Source of the DNA: Paraglaciecola sp.
Lineage (GTDB): Bacteria; Pseudomonadota; Gammaproteobacteria; Enterobacterales; Alteromonadaceae
Assembly (NCBI RefSeq): GCF_030730205.1
Contig: NZ_JANQVQ010000074.1
Coordinates: 15,504-79,503 of the forward strand
Direction: 5' to 3'
DNA: 64,000 nucleotides
The notes below the pieces were generated by a model. That model was not told the DNA's origin and made no database searches. It saw only the letters and a list, made by a program, of their open reading frames with translations. A program made the translations under genes and the position numbers. Position 1 is the stretch's first letter; every line of letters starts with the position of its first letter. Below are positions 54,001-63,994 of this stretch, piece after piece.

Positions 54001-55167
54001 TTAAAAACTGTACATGGCAGAAAATTGTAAGCGGTCCATATCACCATCAGCACCGCTTTCTAATTCACGAGTGGCTTTGCTGTATTCACCACCGAACGTG
54101 AGCTCTTTAGTAGGTGAATAGAGTAAGTTCAGACGAACACTCGATGTTTTTTGGGTGGTATTTACGCCCGTTAAACTCACATCGTTATCCGCGTCAAGGG
54201 CAGAGTAAGTTAGGTTACTGCGCCATTGTTCGTTCCAAAGATGGCGATAGGCCACTGCAATGCCAGTTACATCAATAGTTTGTAGTTTATTATTGCTGTC
54301 TAGTACCGCGCCATTCACGGTATTTAAGCCAATATATCGGCCTAAACCTTTGCCACTATTGAGCATAAAACGAATGTCGTCTTGGCCTAACATGACTTTG
54401 CCGGTTAAGCTAATGCCGTAACTTGCGGTACTGGTGTCAATATCAGCGCCATTTTGTTGGTCAACGTAGCTCAGTTCGCGTAATAAACCTGATACTTGCA
54501 CATAGCCCCAATCTTGCTTCATGGTGTAGCTGGCAGCTAAATCAGGCACAGTACTGTCGTCGCTCACGATGCGCGCGCCGCCGCCAAAAGGAGTAATCGT
54601 GGACTCGGGGTTTTCTAATGCAATGGCAAACCCCTTGTTTGAATAACGCACCATGGTTTGACGACCAAAAATAGTACCATCAGTCGCCCCGATGAAATCC
54701 AGAGTTTCTGGTAAGGCTTTCACATCTTGAAAGGTTGACCACGTTTGACCGATTAACCAATTGTTGTATTGAATATAGGCATGGCGAATACGCGGCTCGT
54801 AGGAATTACTGACTCTTTCATTCCCATCTGGGGTGGTTTGAAAATCAAACTCTAATACACCTACCAGCTTGTCTCCTGAGCTTAAGGCGGTATTGGTAGT
54901 GAAACGAAAACGAGACTGTCGAATATGCGCATCAAATTGGGCATTTTCTTTGACGCCGCCAACCGGTGTTAAGCCAGGAATATAAAAGTCTCGGCCAACG
55001 TTACCTGAGCCAAGTGTTCCATCGCTGTAGTCGCTGACGATAGCGTCAGCCTTAAGGTAGCCACTAAAACCTACGTCAGTGGATTCTAAAACAGAAGCAG
55101 TGGTAAAGGCTGAAAAACTGAGGCTTGATAGGCAAGCAGCGTAATAAATGGAAGCGGACTTATTCAT
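54001..55167 (-). CDS. DcaP-like outer-membrane porin
   Basis: 388 residues: signal peptide, then amphipathic beta strands ending in aromatic FSAMYSF, as in outer-membrane barrels. The opening DVGFSGYLKADAIVSDYSDGTLG and AHIRQSRFRF are like the DcaP family of trimeric porins, which take up small carboxylates. It lacks the N-terminal coiled coil of some DcaP proteins. It is divergent from acs, and the shared 222-nt region contains two GAC-N4-GTC dyads, so uptake of acetate-linked substrates is possible but not shown. Confidence 0.75.
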   Translation of the reverse strand: MNKSASIYYAACLSSLSFSAFTTASVLESTDVGFSGYLKADAIVSDYSDGTLGSGNVGRDFYIPGLTPVGGVKENAQFDAHIRQSRFRFTTNTALSSGDKLVGVLEFDFQTTPDGNERVSNSYEPRIRHAYIQYNNWLIGQTWSTFQDVKALPETLDFIGATDGTIFGRQTMVRYSNKGFAIALENPESTITPFGGGARIVSDDSTVPDLAASYTMKQDWGYVQVSGLLRELSYVDQQNGADIDTSTASYGISLTGKVMLGQDDIRFMLNSGKGLGRYIGLNTVNGAVLDSNNKLQTIDVTGIAVAYRHLWNEQWRSNLTYSALDADNDVSLTGVNTTQKTSSVRLNLLYSPTKELTFGGEYSKATRELESGADGDMDRLQFSAMYSF

Positions 55168-55246
55168 GTAAATTTCTCACTGTTGAATTGAACATGACAG
55201 ATAATGACCCACTTAAAAGCAATTAAGTATTAGCAAATAGTCTATT

Positions 55247-55258
55247 AGACTTAAGTCT
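55247..55258. promoter_or_regulatory. GAC-N4-GTC dyad 1 (candidate CrbR box)
   Basis: Perfect 12-base palindrome AGACTTAAGTCT in the porin-acs divergent region. It shares AGAC-N4-GTCT with dyad 2, 68 bp further on. Confidence 0.4.
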
Positions 55259-55314
55259 TAGGTGAGCTCAGTGCTTGAGATGATTTGAACGGACGAATCT
55301 CGTTGGGGGAGCTA

Positions 55315-55326
55315 AGACCAAAGTCT
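55315..55326 (+). promoter_or_regulatory. GAC-N4-GTC dyad 2 (candidate CrbR box) upstream of acs
   Basis: AGACCAAAGTCT, with its centre about 42 nt before the start expected from a TATAGT -10 element at 55351-55356. That is the usual place for a class II activator site. The third copy lies upstream of the symporter operon. Confidence 0.45.
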
Positions 55327-55389
55327 GATTTTATCTTAGTGGTTTCGCGGTATAGTACATCGAAAATAGTATGGAAATAGAGGAACATT

Positions 55390-57330
55390 ATGGTAGCTAC
55401 ACTTTATCCAGTGCCTGAGCAGGCCAAGTTAAACTCACATCTTACGCCTGCAGAGTTTCAGCGTATGTATAAGCAATCAGTTGAACAACCCGATGTTTTT
55501 TGGGCAGAGCAAGCAAAGATGCTTGATTGGTACAAACAGCCAACACGCATTAAAAATACCTCTTTTGATAGTCATAATGTACATATTAATTGGTTTGAAG
55601 ACGGTGAGTTGAATCTTAGCTACAACTGTATCGACAGACATTTAGCGAGTCGCGGCAATGTGACAGCGATTATTTGGGAAGGTGACGACCCACAATCCCA
55701 TAGTTTAATTAGCTACCAAAAATTGCATGACGAAGTATGTAAAATTGCCAATGGTTTAAAAAAGCTCGGCGTTAAAAAAGGCGATAGAGTCGCGATTTAC
55801 ATGCCGATGATCCCTGAAGCGGCATACGCCATGTTGGCGTGTGCCAGAATTGGTGCGGTTCACTCTGTTATTTTTGCGGGATTTTCACCGAATGCCATTG
55901 CAGACCGAGTTGAAAATTGCGATGCCAAAGTGTTGATCACAGCAGATGAAGGTCTACGGGCAGGCAAAGTTGTGCCCTTAAAAACCAATGTGGACGAGGC
56001 CTTCACTACCCATGATTGTCCCTCCATTGAACATGTTGTGGTTTTTAAACACACAGGCGGGGCCGTTAAATGGCAAGCAAATGATGTGTGGTGGCATGAC
56101 TTAGTGTCTGACTGCGAAGCGACATGTGAACCCACAGTAATGAATGCTGAAGATCCGCTATTTATTTTGTACACATCAGGCTCGACCGGCAAGCCCAAAG
56201 GGGTAGTGCACACAACGGGGGGCTATCTGCTATATACCGCGATGACTCATAAATATGTATTTGACTACCACCTTGGCGAAATCTATTGGTGTGCGGCGGA
56301 TGTAGGTTGGATCACCGGACACAGTTATATGGTTTATGGTCCTTTGGCCAATGGCGCAACAACCTTATTGTTTGAAGGGGTGCCTACTTATCCCGATGTA
56401 AGACGGATAGGGCAGATCATTGACAAGCACAAGGTCAATATATTGTATACCGCCCCAACGGCTATTCGCGCTTTGATGGCACACGGCACATTCCCAGCCG
56501 AAGGTATTAGTGGCGAATCTTTGCGTTTATTAGGTTCAGTGGGCGAGCCCATTAATCCTGAAGCATGGCAATGGTACCACTCAGTGGTGGGTAAGGGGCG
56601 GTGTCCTATTGTGGATACGTGGTGGCAAACTGAAACGGGTGGCATGATGATTTCACCCTTACCCAGTGTGACAGATTTAAAACCGGGCTCCGCCACACAG
56701 CCTTTATTTGGTATACAAGCCGCCTTGGTGGATAACGAAGGTAACGAAATTGATGGGGCCTGTGAAGGAAACTTAATCATCAAAGACAGCTGGCCAGCGC
56801 AAGCTCGCACGGTGTATGGCGATCATGAACGGTTTGTACAAACTTATTTTAGTACTTATCCGGGGAGTTATTTTACGGGTGACGGTGCCAGACGTGATGA
56901 AGACGGGTATTTTTGGATCACGGGACGCGTAGACGATGTACTCAATGTCTCTGGACATCGCTTAGGTACAGCTGAAATTGAAAGTGCCTTGGTTTCTCAT
57001 CCTGCGGTCGCTGAAGCTGCAGTAGTCGGTTATCCTCATGATTTAAAAGGTCAGGGTATTTATGTTTACATAAGCCCCGTTGAAGGAATAGAAGTGACCG
57101 AGCAACTGACTCTTGAAGTCCGAAATTGGGTTCGTAAAGAGTTAAGTCCCATTGCAACACCTGATCTAATTCATTGGACAAGTGGCTTGCCTAAAACACG
57201 CTCTGGAAAAATTATGCGCCGTATCCTGCGCAAAATTGCTGCTAATGAACATCAGAACTTGGGTGATACCTCTACACTTGCGGATCCGTCAGTGGTCGAA
57301 GCACTAATTGAAAAACGCCTAAATCGCTAG
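55390..57330 (+). CDS. acs: Acetyl-CoA synthetase
   Basis: AMP-forming acetyl-CoA synthetase of 646 residues, the high-affinity acetate-scavenging route to acetyl-CoA. Adenylation motifs: [53 protein letters not shown] and the catalytic loop TRSGKIMRR with Lys607, the lysine that is acetylated in related enzymes to switch off activity. The neighbouring response regulator and kinase are those known to control acs in other gammaproteobacteria. Confidence 0.98.
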   Translation: MVATLYPVPEQAKLNSHLTPAEFQRMYKQSVEQPDVFWAEQAKMLDWYKQPTRIKNTSFDSHNVHINWFEDGELNLSYNCIDRHLASRGNVTAIIWEGDDPQSHSLISYQKLHDEVCKIANGLKKLGVKKGDRVAIYMPMIPEAAYAMLACARIGAVHSVIFAGFSPNAIADRVENCDAKVLITADEGLRAGKVVPLKTNVDEAFTTHDCPSIEHVVVFKHTGGAVKWQANDVWWHDLVSDCEATCEPTVMNAEDPLFILYTSGSTGKPKGVVHTTGGYLLYTAMTHKYVFDYHLGEIYWCAADVGWITGHSYMVYGPLANGATTLLFEGVPTYPDVRRIGQIIDKHKVNILYTAPTAIRALMAHGTFPAEGISGESLRLLGSVGEPINPEAWQWYHSVVGKGRCPIVDTWWQTETGGMMISPLPSVTDLKPGSATQPLFGIQAALVDNEGNEIDGACEGNLIIKDSWPAQARTVYGDHERFVQTYFSTYPGSYFTGDGARRDEDGYFWITGRVDDVLNVSGHRLGTAEIESALVSHPAVAEAAVVGYPHDLKGQGIYVYISPVEGIEVTEQLTLEVRNWVRKELSPIATPDLIHWTSGLPKTRSGKIMRRILRKIAANEHQNLGDTSTLADPSVVEALIEKRLNR

Positions 57331-57351
57331 ATTTAGCAGGCCCATTAACGC

Positions 57352-57380
57352 AAAAAGGAATGTTTTGGCATTCCTTTTTT
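57352..57380 (+). terminator. Terminator after acs
   Basis: AAAAAGGAATG (57352-57362) pairs with CATTCCTTTTT (57369-57379), six-base loop, T-run of six. It lies 22 nt past the acs stop codon. Confidence 0.85.
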
Positions 57381-57463
57381 ATTTTTGCCATACAACGATA
57401 GGCACTGAGCAACACTCTTGTTAACATGGCTAATCGCTATGTTTGTAACAATTAGGTAACAGT

Positions 57464-58117
57464 ATGATCACATTGTTGGTAGCCGATGACCATCCGCTTT
57501 ATCGTGATGCGTTGCGCGGCGCATTATCCAAGAATATCGATGAATTAAACTTACTCGAAGCAAGTAACTTAGATGAAACCGTTAACTGTTTAACGACCAC
57601 CGAAGTGGATTTACTCTTGTTTGACTTACATATGCCAGGCAGTAGCGATTTGTTTGGTTTGATCCATATTCGTAAGTTATTCCCAGATTTGCCGGTCGCC
57701 GTTATTTCCGGTCTGGAAGACATCAACATCGTGGCTAAGGTAATGCAAGCGGGCGCCTTAGGATTTGTACCTAAAACCAGTAGTGCTGAACAATTGGCTC
57801 AGGCGGTGCGCACGATGCTAGCAGGTGACCTATGGCTACCTGATTCGATGCCCTCTGGTGTTACTGAAATGAACGAAGCCTTCAGTCAGTTGGCTCAACA
57901 AGTATCAAGTTTGACACCTGCCCAGTATAAGGTTTTGTGTTTGTTACGTGATGGCTTGTTAAACAAACAAATTGGTTACGAACTTGAAATAGCAGAAGCA
58001 ACGGTGAAAGCGCATATCACGGCCGTCTTCAAAAAGCTCAATATTAATAATCGTACCCAAGCGGTCTTAATTGCCTCACAGTTACAGCTTAATTCATCCA
58101 GTTTACAACATAGCTGA
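57464..58117 (+). CDS. crbR: LuxR-type response regulator CrbR
   Basis: 217 residues: receiver with ADDH, acceptor Asp54 in LLLFDLHMPG and the switch Lys in GFVPKTSS, then a LuxR/NarL HTH (LTPAQYKVLCLLRDGLLNKQIGYELEIAEATVKAHITAVFKKLNI). Position between acs and a CrbS-type kinase identifies it as CrbR, which activates acs in Vibrio cholerae and (as ErdR) in Pseudomonas. It is separated from acs by a terminator and so has its own promoter. Confidence 0.9.
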   Translation: MITLLVADDHPLYRDALRGALSKNIDELNLLEASNLDETVNCLTTTEVDLLLFDLHMPGSSDLFGLIHIRKLFPDLPVAVISGLEDINIVAKVMQAGALGFVPKTSSAEQLAQAVRTMLAGDLWLPDSMPSGVTEMNEAFSQLAQQVSSLTPAQYKVLCLLRDGLLNKQIGYELEIAEATVKAHITAVFKKLNINNRTQAVLIASQLQLNSSSLQHS

Positions 58118-58126
58118 GCCTTGTTG

Positions 58127-61100
58127 TCAGTTGCTCACCACGCTGGATAGAAAAGCCCGTAAACGTGCAGGTTTAATAGGTTTACTGAGATACACAATGT
58201 CCATGTCTAAACATAATTGCTTGATTTCATCCTCTTGATTGGCACTGAGCAACAGCGCTGGAATAGTCGTGCCGCTGTGTTGGCGCAATAAACCAATAAG
58301 CTCAATACCATTGAGGGTATCTTCTAATTGATAATCAACCAGTAATACGTGTGGCTTAGCATGGTCAAACTGCTGTTTTGCACGTTCAACGTTGTTGGCT
58401 ATGAGTGACTTAATTTGCCATTTAGACAACAAGGTTTGCATGGCGTCTAAGTTTTCTTGTTTATCATCAATACACAGCGCCACCAAATTACTAAAACTAC
58501 TAATTGAGCGAGGTGCGCTGCTCACCGACTTGTGTTGTGCAGTGCCTAAGGGCAAAGAAAAACCAAACACACTGCCTCTACCCAGTTCTGAGCTCAGCGT
58601 GATTTTGGCATCAATTTTTTCAGCAAGACGCGATACCACGCCTAGACCCAGACCAACGCCGTGTTCCTTATTATTACTTACACGGTAAAAGTCATTGAAC
58701 ACCTGTTTTTGCTGTTCATCAGAGATGCCCAAACCACTGTCCCAAACTTGCACCAGCAACTGGCCATTGCGCTTGCGTGCACTAAACAGTATGTGCCCCG
58801 AATCGGTATATTTAACGGCGTTTGATAATAAATTTTGGACGATGCGGAATAGGTAGGTGCGGTCGGTATTGACCCAAACATCGGCGACTCTGACTCTAAG
58901 CCTCAGATTCTTTTTAGCCGCCATCATTCTGGTTTCATCTATCAATGGACTGACTATTTCGACAAATGAATGCAGCCCCATTTGGGCCTGTAAGCCACCT
59001 TGGTCAAGCCGAGCAATATCTAACAAGGTGCCAATCAAGGTTTCGCTTGAGTCAATGCTTTCACTGAGCTTTTCTATGATGGCGTCGACTTCATCAGGTT
59101 TAGCCATTTCATTAAGGGCTGATAAATATAATTTTGCGGCGTTAAGGGGCTGCAAAATGTCGTGACTGGCCATAGCTAAAAAGTGCGTTTTACTGCGATT
59201 TGCTTGCTCTGCTATTTTCATTGCCTTGGTCAGTTTCACCTCTAATTCAGCTCGTCGGGCAATTTCTTTGTGTAGCTCGGCGTTGATAGCTTGCACTTCT
59301 TCACTGCGTTTTTGCACGCGAATTTGCAGGTCGATATTGGCGTCTTTTAATGCCTTTTGAATTTCGACATGTTCAGTCACATCACTAAAGCTGGTAACAA
59401 AGCCGCCACCGGGTAACGGGTTGCCAACCATTTCAATCATCTTGCCATCGCTGCGTTGACGAATGAAGCGGTGTGCGTGACCTAAACGCATATGTTCTAA
59501 GCGTTTATTAACCAAATCATCGATATCGCCTACACCACATTCACCCCGCAAGGCGTTGTAGCGCACCAGTTTTTCGATAGGCGTGCCAATGGTGATAAGC
59601 TCGTCTGGATAGTCAAATAAGTCCATGTAGCGTTTGTTCCAGGCCACCAGATTGAGCTCCTTGTCCACCACACTGATACCTTGATCGATGCTTTCCAACG
59701 AAACAAGCAAAGCGCTCATATTAAATTGCATGGCTTGAGTGGTTTCATCGAATACATTAGCCATTTCTTCGAAATCTAATTTTCGCCCGTTTAGTGCACT
59801 GTCTAACAGCGCTTTTGCGGTAGAGGCGCCGAGTACCCCACCTAAGGCCCGCTCACAGAAGGCCAAAAAGTCTTGATCCGGTGGTTCATATGGCTCGACC
59901 TTGGTTGCAAAATTTAACTCATAATCACAAAGCAAATGTTGGCAACGGCTCTCTCCTAAAAAAGTATTCATTAAGGTCAGTAAATCAATGGCTTGGGTTT
60001 TTCCTAAACGTCTTTTGGTTCGAGGGGTGAGCGCTTCTTTAGGCGCAACAAAGGCTAAGGCTTGAATTTTGTCTGCTAGGCGCTGATTGGCAAGAAGGGA
60101 AAAAACAATGTAGGCAATGGTATTAAAGGCCAAGCTAAGCATCGCACCTTGGGTGATGTCGTCAGATTGCAAAACATTAGTCTTGGCCACTCCAGAATCA
60201 AGCCAGGGGACAATCAACCATAAAATCCACGATCCGATACCCGCGATAAAACCCGCATACACGCCGTGGGCATGGCCTCGTTTCCAATACAAGCCGCCAA
60301 CTATAGAAGGCAGCAGTTGCACCACTAAGGAAAATGCGAGTAAACCGAGAGAGGAAAGGGGGCTGGCATCAGCGATTTGTTGTTGGTAAAAAAACGCCAG
60401 CAATAAAATGGCGCCAATCACCAACCGGCGAATATGCAAGATCTTGTTAGTGTAATCGACACTGTTTTTGTCAAAGTGAGTGTTTGCTAACAATTTGGGC
60501 ATAATCACATCATTGGTTAGCATAGTACTCAAGGTGAGCGTCGCCACAATGATCATGGCGGTGGCAGCAGATAAACCACCAATAAACACCAAGCACTGCA
60601 TGACAAAGCTATCGGATAAAACGGCAATACTCAGGACAAAGGTATCTGGCTCGATAGTCGTGTGCGCAAATAGATTTTGCCCCGCTAATGAGATAATGGG
60701 GATAGTAATAGCAATAATGGTTAAATACAGCGGAAACAGCCAGCGCGCGGTTTTAAGATGATCCAAACTTAAATTATCAACAATAGCGACGTGGAATTGC
60801 CGCGGTAAACATATCACCGCTGCCGCCGCCATAAGCGTTTGTCCCCAAAAGGAACTGGTGTGAAAGGTGGCTAAAGCGTCGTTGTTGGTCAGCGAGCTTA
60901 GTACAAAGTCGCTAGTCTGTTGCTTCCATAACACCACCCCGACGATTGCCACAACCACTAAGGCGAGTAGCTTGATCGTTGATTCAAACGCAATGGCCAA
61001 CATCAACCCTCGGCGATACTCAGTTACATCGGTGTTTTTAGTACCAAAAAATATAGAAAAGATAGCAATGGCGACCGCAGACAAAAAGATAACTAACTGG

Positions 61101-61552
61101 CCGTTTACTTGTCCCGACAAGATGATAAACGCAGAGCCAATGGCTTTAAGTTGTAAGGCGATATAGGGAATGGTGGCCAACAGGGCAATAAGGGTCACCA
61201 TTAAAGCAACGGTTTGTCTTTTGCCGTAACGAGAAGAAATAAAGTCTGAAATGGTTGTGATGTGCTGCTTTTTGCTGACTAAAGCCAATTTATAAATAAA
61301 CCGATATCCAAACAGGTACAGCAAAATAGGGCCAAGTAATATGGGTAAATAATTCCAATTGGTGCGCGTTGCTTCACCTACAGAGCCATAAAAGGTCCAC
61401 GCGGTGCAATAGATAGCTAAGGCTAATGAATAGATTGCAGGATGATTACTCAAGCGTTTAGCTTGGGTGCTGTTTTTTTCACCCCAACGCGCCAGTGCGA
61501 ACAGTCCTAACAAATACGTTAAGGCGATGACAACCCATGCTATTCCCATCAA
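58127..61552 (-). CDS. crbS: CrbS: SLC5 symporter-fused hybrid histidine kinase
   Basis: 1141 residues. The N-terminal half is a sodium/solute symporter of about thirteen helices (1-490) with YCTAWTFYGSVGEATRTNWNYL at the start; then a STAC domain (about 500-590), a PAS domain (about 620-740), a coiled coil, HisKA with His797 in ASHDILQPLNA, HATPase with GVGLGLGVV and a receiver with Asp1073 in LLVDYQLED. This is the CrbS/MxtR arrangement, in which the transporter part may sense or carry acetate. It is convergent with crbR and divergent from the acetate symporter. Confidence 0.93.
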   Translation of the reverse strand: MMGIAWVVIALTYLLGLFALARWGEKNSTQAKRLSNHPAIYSLALAIYCTAWTFYGSVGEATRTNWNYLPILLGPILLYLFGYRFIYKLALVSKKQHITTISDFISSRYGKRQTVALMVTLIALLATIPYIALQLKAIGSAFIILSGQVNGQLVIFLSAVAIAIFSIFFGTKNTDVTEYRRGLMLAIAFESTIKLLALVVVAIVGVVLWKQQTSDFVLSSLTNNDALATFHTSSFWGQTLMAAAAVICLPRQFHVAIVDNLSLDHLKTARWLFPLYLTIIAITIPIISLAGQNLFAHTTIEPDTFVLSIAVLSDSFVMQCLVFIGGLSAATAMIIVATLTLSTMLTNDVIMPKLLANTHFDKNSVDYTNKILHIRRLVIGAILLLAFFYQQQIADASPLSSLGLLAFSLVVQLLPSIVGGLYWKRGHAHGVYAGFIAGIGSWILWLIVPWLDSGVAKTNVLQSDDITQGAMLSLAFNTIAYIVFSLLANQRLADKIQALAFVAPKEALTPRTKRRLGKTQAIDLLTLMNTFLGESRCQHLLCDYELNFATKVEPYEPPDQDFLAFCERALGGVLGASTAKALLDSALNGRKLDFEEMANVFDETTQAMQFNMSALLVSLESIDQGISVVDKELNLVAWNKRYMDLFDYPDELITIGTPIEKLVRYNALRGECGVGDIDDLVNKRLEHMRLGHAHRFIRQRSDGKMIEMVGNPLPGGGFVTSFSDVTEHVEIQKALKDANIDLQIRVQKRSEEVQAINAELHKEIARRAELEVKLTKAMKIAEQANRSKTHFLAMASHDILQPLNAAKLYLSALNEMAKPDEVDAIIEKLSESIDSSETLIGTLLDIARLDQGGLQAQMGLHSFVEIVSPLIDETRMMAAKKNLRLRVRVADVWVNTDRTYLFRIVQNLLSNAVKYTDSGHILFSARKRNGQLLVQVWDSGLGISDEQQKQVFNDFYRVSNNKEHGVGLGLGVVSRLAEKIDAKITLSSELGRGSVFGFSLPLGTAQHKSVSSAPRSISSFSNLVALCIDDKQENLDAMQTLLSKWQIKSLIANNVERAKQQFDHAKPHVLLVDYQLEDTLNGIELIGLLRQHSGTTIPALLLSANQEDEIKQLCLDMDIVYLSKPIKPARLRAFLSSVVSN

Positions 61553-61661
61553 AAACGTCCTCTGTTAGCAGTATTAGTCTTTTTCATTTATTGGTGATTA
61601 ATCTTTTTAACCTGTTTTGTCGTGCCACTAATTTTAACATCATTAACTATTTTGCAACCTA

Positions 61662-61673
61662 CGACCATGGTCG
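61662..61673. promoter_or_regulatory. GAC-N4-GTC dyad 3 upstream of the symporter operon
   Basis: Perfect palindrome CGACCATGGTCG between crbS and the DUF4212-actP pair, 99 nt before the latter. It shares GACCA-N2-GTC with the acs site. TATAAA (61689-61694) and TAGAGT (61699-61704) are alternative -10 elements downstream. Confidence 0.4.
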
Positions 61674-61771
61674 CATTTCATCATCCATTATAAAAGTCTA
61701 GAGTTGAGCGCAATAGCAACACTTAGATGGAAAACACCTGTGTCAATTAACATCATTTTTAGGAGGTTTAC

Positions 61772-62032
61772 ATGAAAGATGACCAAAGTAGTCATGCATA
61801 TTGGAGTGCAACACTCGCTCTGCTAGGCAAAATACTGGTTATTTGGTTCCTTGCGTCGTTTGGTGCCGGCATTTTGTTTGCCGATTTTCTGAATAACTTT
61901 AGCCTTGGGGGTTACCCCTTAGGATTTTGGTTTGCACAACAGGGTTCAATATACATTTTTATTGCGTTGATTTTCTATTACAAAAAGAAAATGAACGAGC
62001 TAGATGTGCGCTTTGACGTGCACGAAGACTAA
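61772..62032 (+). CDS. DUF4212 small symporter subunit
   Basis: 86 residues, with two membrane helices (about 16-36 and 48-66) and a charged tail, matching the small subunit (DUF4212) that accompanies VC_2705-type sodium:solute symporters. AGGAGG lies six bases before the ATG, a very strong ribosome site. The symporter gene follows after ten bases. Confidence 0.9.
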   Translation: MKDDQSSHAYWSATLALLGKILVIWFLASFGAGILFADFLNNFSLGGYPLGFWFAQQGSIYIFIALIFYYKKKMNELDVRFDVHED

Positions 62033-62042
62033 GGACTAAACC

Positions 62043-63851
62043 ATGGAACTTCAAACAACTATTTACATCGGTGTTGCCCTTAGCTTTCTGCTGTATATCG
62101 GCATCGCAATTTGGGCAAGAGCTGGCTCTACTAGTGAATTTTACGTAGCCGGAGGCAGTGTGCATCCTGTTGCCAATGGCATGGCTACCGCCGCAGATTG
62201 GATGTCAGCCGCTTCGTTCATCTCAATGGCCGGTTTGATATCGAGCATGGGCTACGGAGGCGGTTTATTCTTAATGGGCTGGACGGGTGGTTATGTCTTG
62301 TTAGCCATGTTGCTCGCACCTTATTTGCGAAAATTTGGCAAATTTACCGTGCCGCAATTCATTGGCGACAGATTCTATTCTAAGAGTGCCAGCACCGTGG
62401 CGGTGGTATGTCTGTTAACCGCATCGTTGACTTACATTATTGGCCAAATGACGGGAGTGGGGGTGGCCTTCTCGCGCTTCTTAGGCGTAACCAGTGAAAT
62501 GGGTATTTACATCGGTATGGGCATAGTATTTATGTACGCGGTATTTGGCGGCATGAAAGGCATCACTTACACCCAAGTAGCACAATATATTGTGCTGATT
62601 TTGGCCTATACGGTGCCAGCTGTGTTTATTTCTTTTCAACTCACCGGAAATCCTATTCCACAACTTGGTTTAGGCTCAGATTTAGTCGGTCAGGATGTGT
62701 CTTTGTTGGCTAAGTTAGACAGTGTCGTGACTGAGCTTGGCTTTGGGCAATACACCACGTCAGTACCTGGTAGTACACTGAATATGTTTATGTACACCTT
62801 ATCATTAATGATAGGTACAGCGGGTTTGCCCCACGTCATTATGCGCTTCTTTACTGTACCCACAGTGAAAGATGCGCGTTCTTCTGCCGGTTGGGCCTTA
62901 GTTTTCATTGCAATTTTATACACCACAGCACCAGCAGTGGCAGCAATGGCTAAAATGAACTTACTCAATACCGTCACGCCAGGCGTTGTGAGTGGTGAAG
63001 TGGATGTCTTTGCTAAAGATGCGAGTTTGGAATTTGAAAAGCGCCCTGACTGGATGAAACGCTGGGAAAAAACCGGCTTACTATCGTTTGAAGACAAAAA
63101 TGCTGATGGTCGTATCCAGTATTATAATGATAAAACCACTGACGAAGCCGTTAAAGCGAAGGTTGATGAGGCCGGTTGGCAAGGTAATGAGCTGACAGTG
63201 AATGCAGACATCATTGTACTGGCCAACCCTGAAATAGCGTTATTACCAAACTGGGTGATTGCCTTGATTGCAGCGGGTGGTTTAGCCGCCGCGTTATCGA
63301 CGGCAGCGGGTTTGTTAATGGCGATTTCATCAGCGGTATCACACGATTTAATTAAGAATATTTTTGTGCCCAATATCAGCGACAAAAATGAGCTGTTAAC
63401 CGGTAAGGTCTCTATGGCGGTGGCAATTTTAATTGCTGGCTGGTTGGGTCTCAATCCGCCGGGATTTGCCGCGGGTACGGTCGCTCTAGCCTTTGGTATT
63501 GCGGCGAGTTCGTTGTTCCCTGCCATTATGATGGGCATCTTTAGTAAAAAGATGAACAAAGAAGGTGCGATTGCGGGGATGTTAGCTGGTCTGCTTATTA
63601 CCCTGTTTTATGTGTTTGCTCACAAAGGATTGTTCTTTGTTAAAGGCACAGACTACTTAGATATGATTGGTGGCGCTAACAGCTTCTTTGGCATTACACC
63701 AGAAGCCTTTGGTGCGGTGGGAGCAATGGTCAACTTTGCAGTGGCTTTTGTGGTCGATAAGTTCACTAAAGAGCCGCCAGAGCACATTCAAGCAATGGTA
63801 GAGGCGGTGCGTATACCACGTGGATCTAAATCTGTGGATGGTGCACACTAA
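62043..63851 (+). CDS. Acetate-type sodium:solute symporter (VC_2705/ActP-like)
   Basis: 602 residues, SLC5 family, about thirteen helices. GGSVHPVANGMATAADWMSAASFISMAG and GLPHVIMRFFTVP are the marks of acetate/pyruvate-type members. A hydrophilic insert (about 318-400) contains an EF-hand-like loop DKNADGRIQ at 351-359. This is the VC_2705 subfamily, found with the DUF4212 subunit and the CrbS/R system. Probably takes up acetate for Acs. ActP is the closest named relative, so the symbol is left empty. Confidence 0.9.
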   Translation: MELQTTIYIGVALSFLLYIGIAIWARAGSTSEFYVAGGSVHPVANGMATAADWMSAASFISMAGLISSMGYGGGLFLMGWTGGYVLLAMLLAPYLRKFGKFTVPQFIGDRFYSKSASTVAVVCLLTASLTYIIGQMTGVGVAFSRFLGVTSEMGIYIGMGIVFMYAVFGGMKGITYTQVAQYIVLILAYTVPAVFISFQLTGNPIPQLGLGSDLVGQDVSLLAKLDSVVTELGFGQYTTSVPGSTLNMFMYTLSLMIGTAGLPHVIMRFFTVPTVKDARSSAGWALVFIAILYTTAPAVAAMAKMNLLNTVTPGVVSGEVDVFAKDASLEFEKRPDWMKRWEKTGLLSFEDKNADGRIQYYNDKTTDEAVKAKVDEAGWQGNELTVNADIIVLANPEIALLPNWVIALIAAGGLAAALSTAAGLLMAISSAVSHDLIKNIFVPNISDKNELLTGKVSMAVAILIAGWLGLNPPGFAAGTVALAFGIAASSLFPAIMMGIFSKKMNKEGAIAGMLAGLLITLFYVFAHKGLFFVKGTDYLDMIGGANSFFGITPEAFGAVGAMVNFAVAFVVDKFTKEPPEHIQAMVEAVRIPRGSKSVDGAH

Positions 63852-63915
63852 GTAAAATGACGTTGGATTGATTCTGCAAGGATGCTGTCAATTCACGTAA
63901 GTAGATAAACACGAA

Positions 63916-63941
63916 AGCCTTGTTGCTCGCTTAGCAAGGCT
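63916..63941 (+). terminator. Possible stem-loop after the symporter
   Basis: AGCCTTG (63916-63922) and CAAGGCT (63935-63941) can pair over a 12-nt loop. No T-run follows, so termination is uncertain. Confidence 0.35.
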
Positions 63942-63994
63942 GCTAATTAAACCGCTTGCCATGGGCATGCGCCAGTCGATTTAAGGGGAATTAT

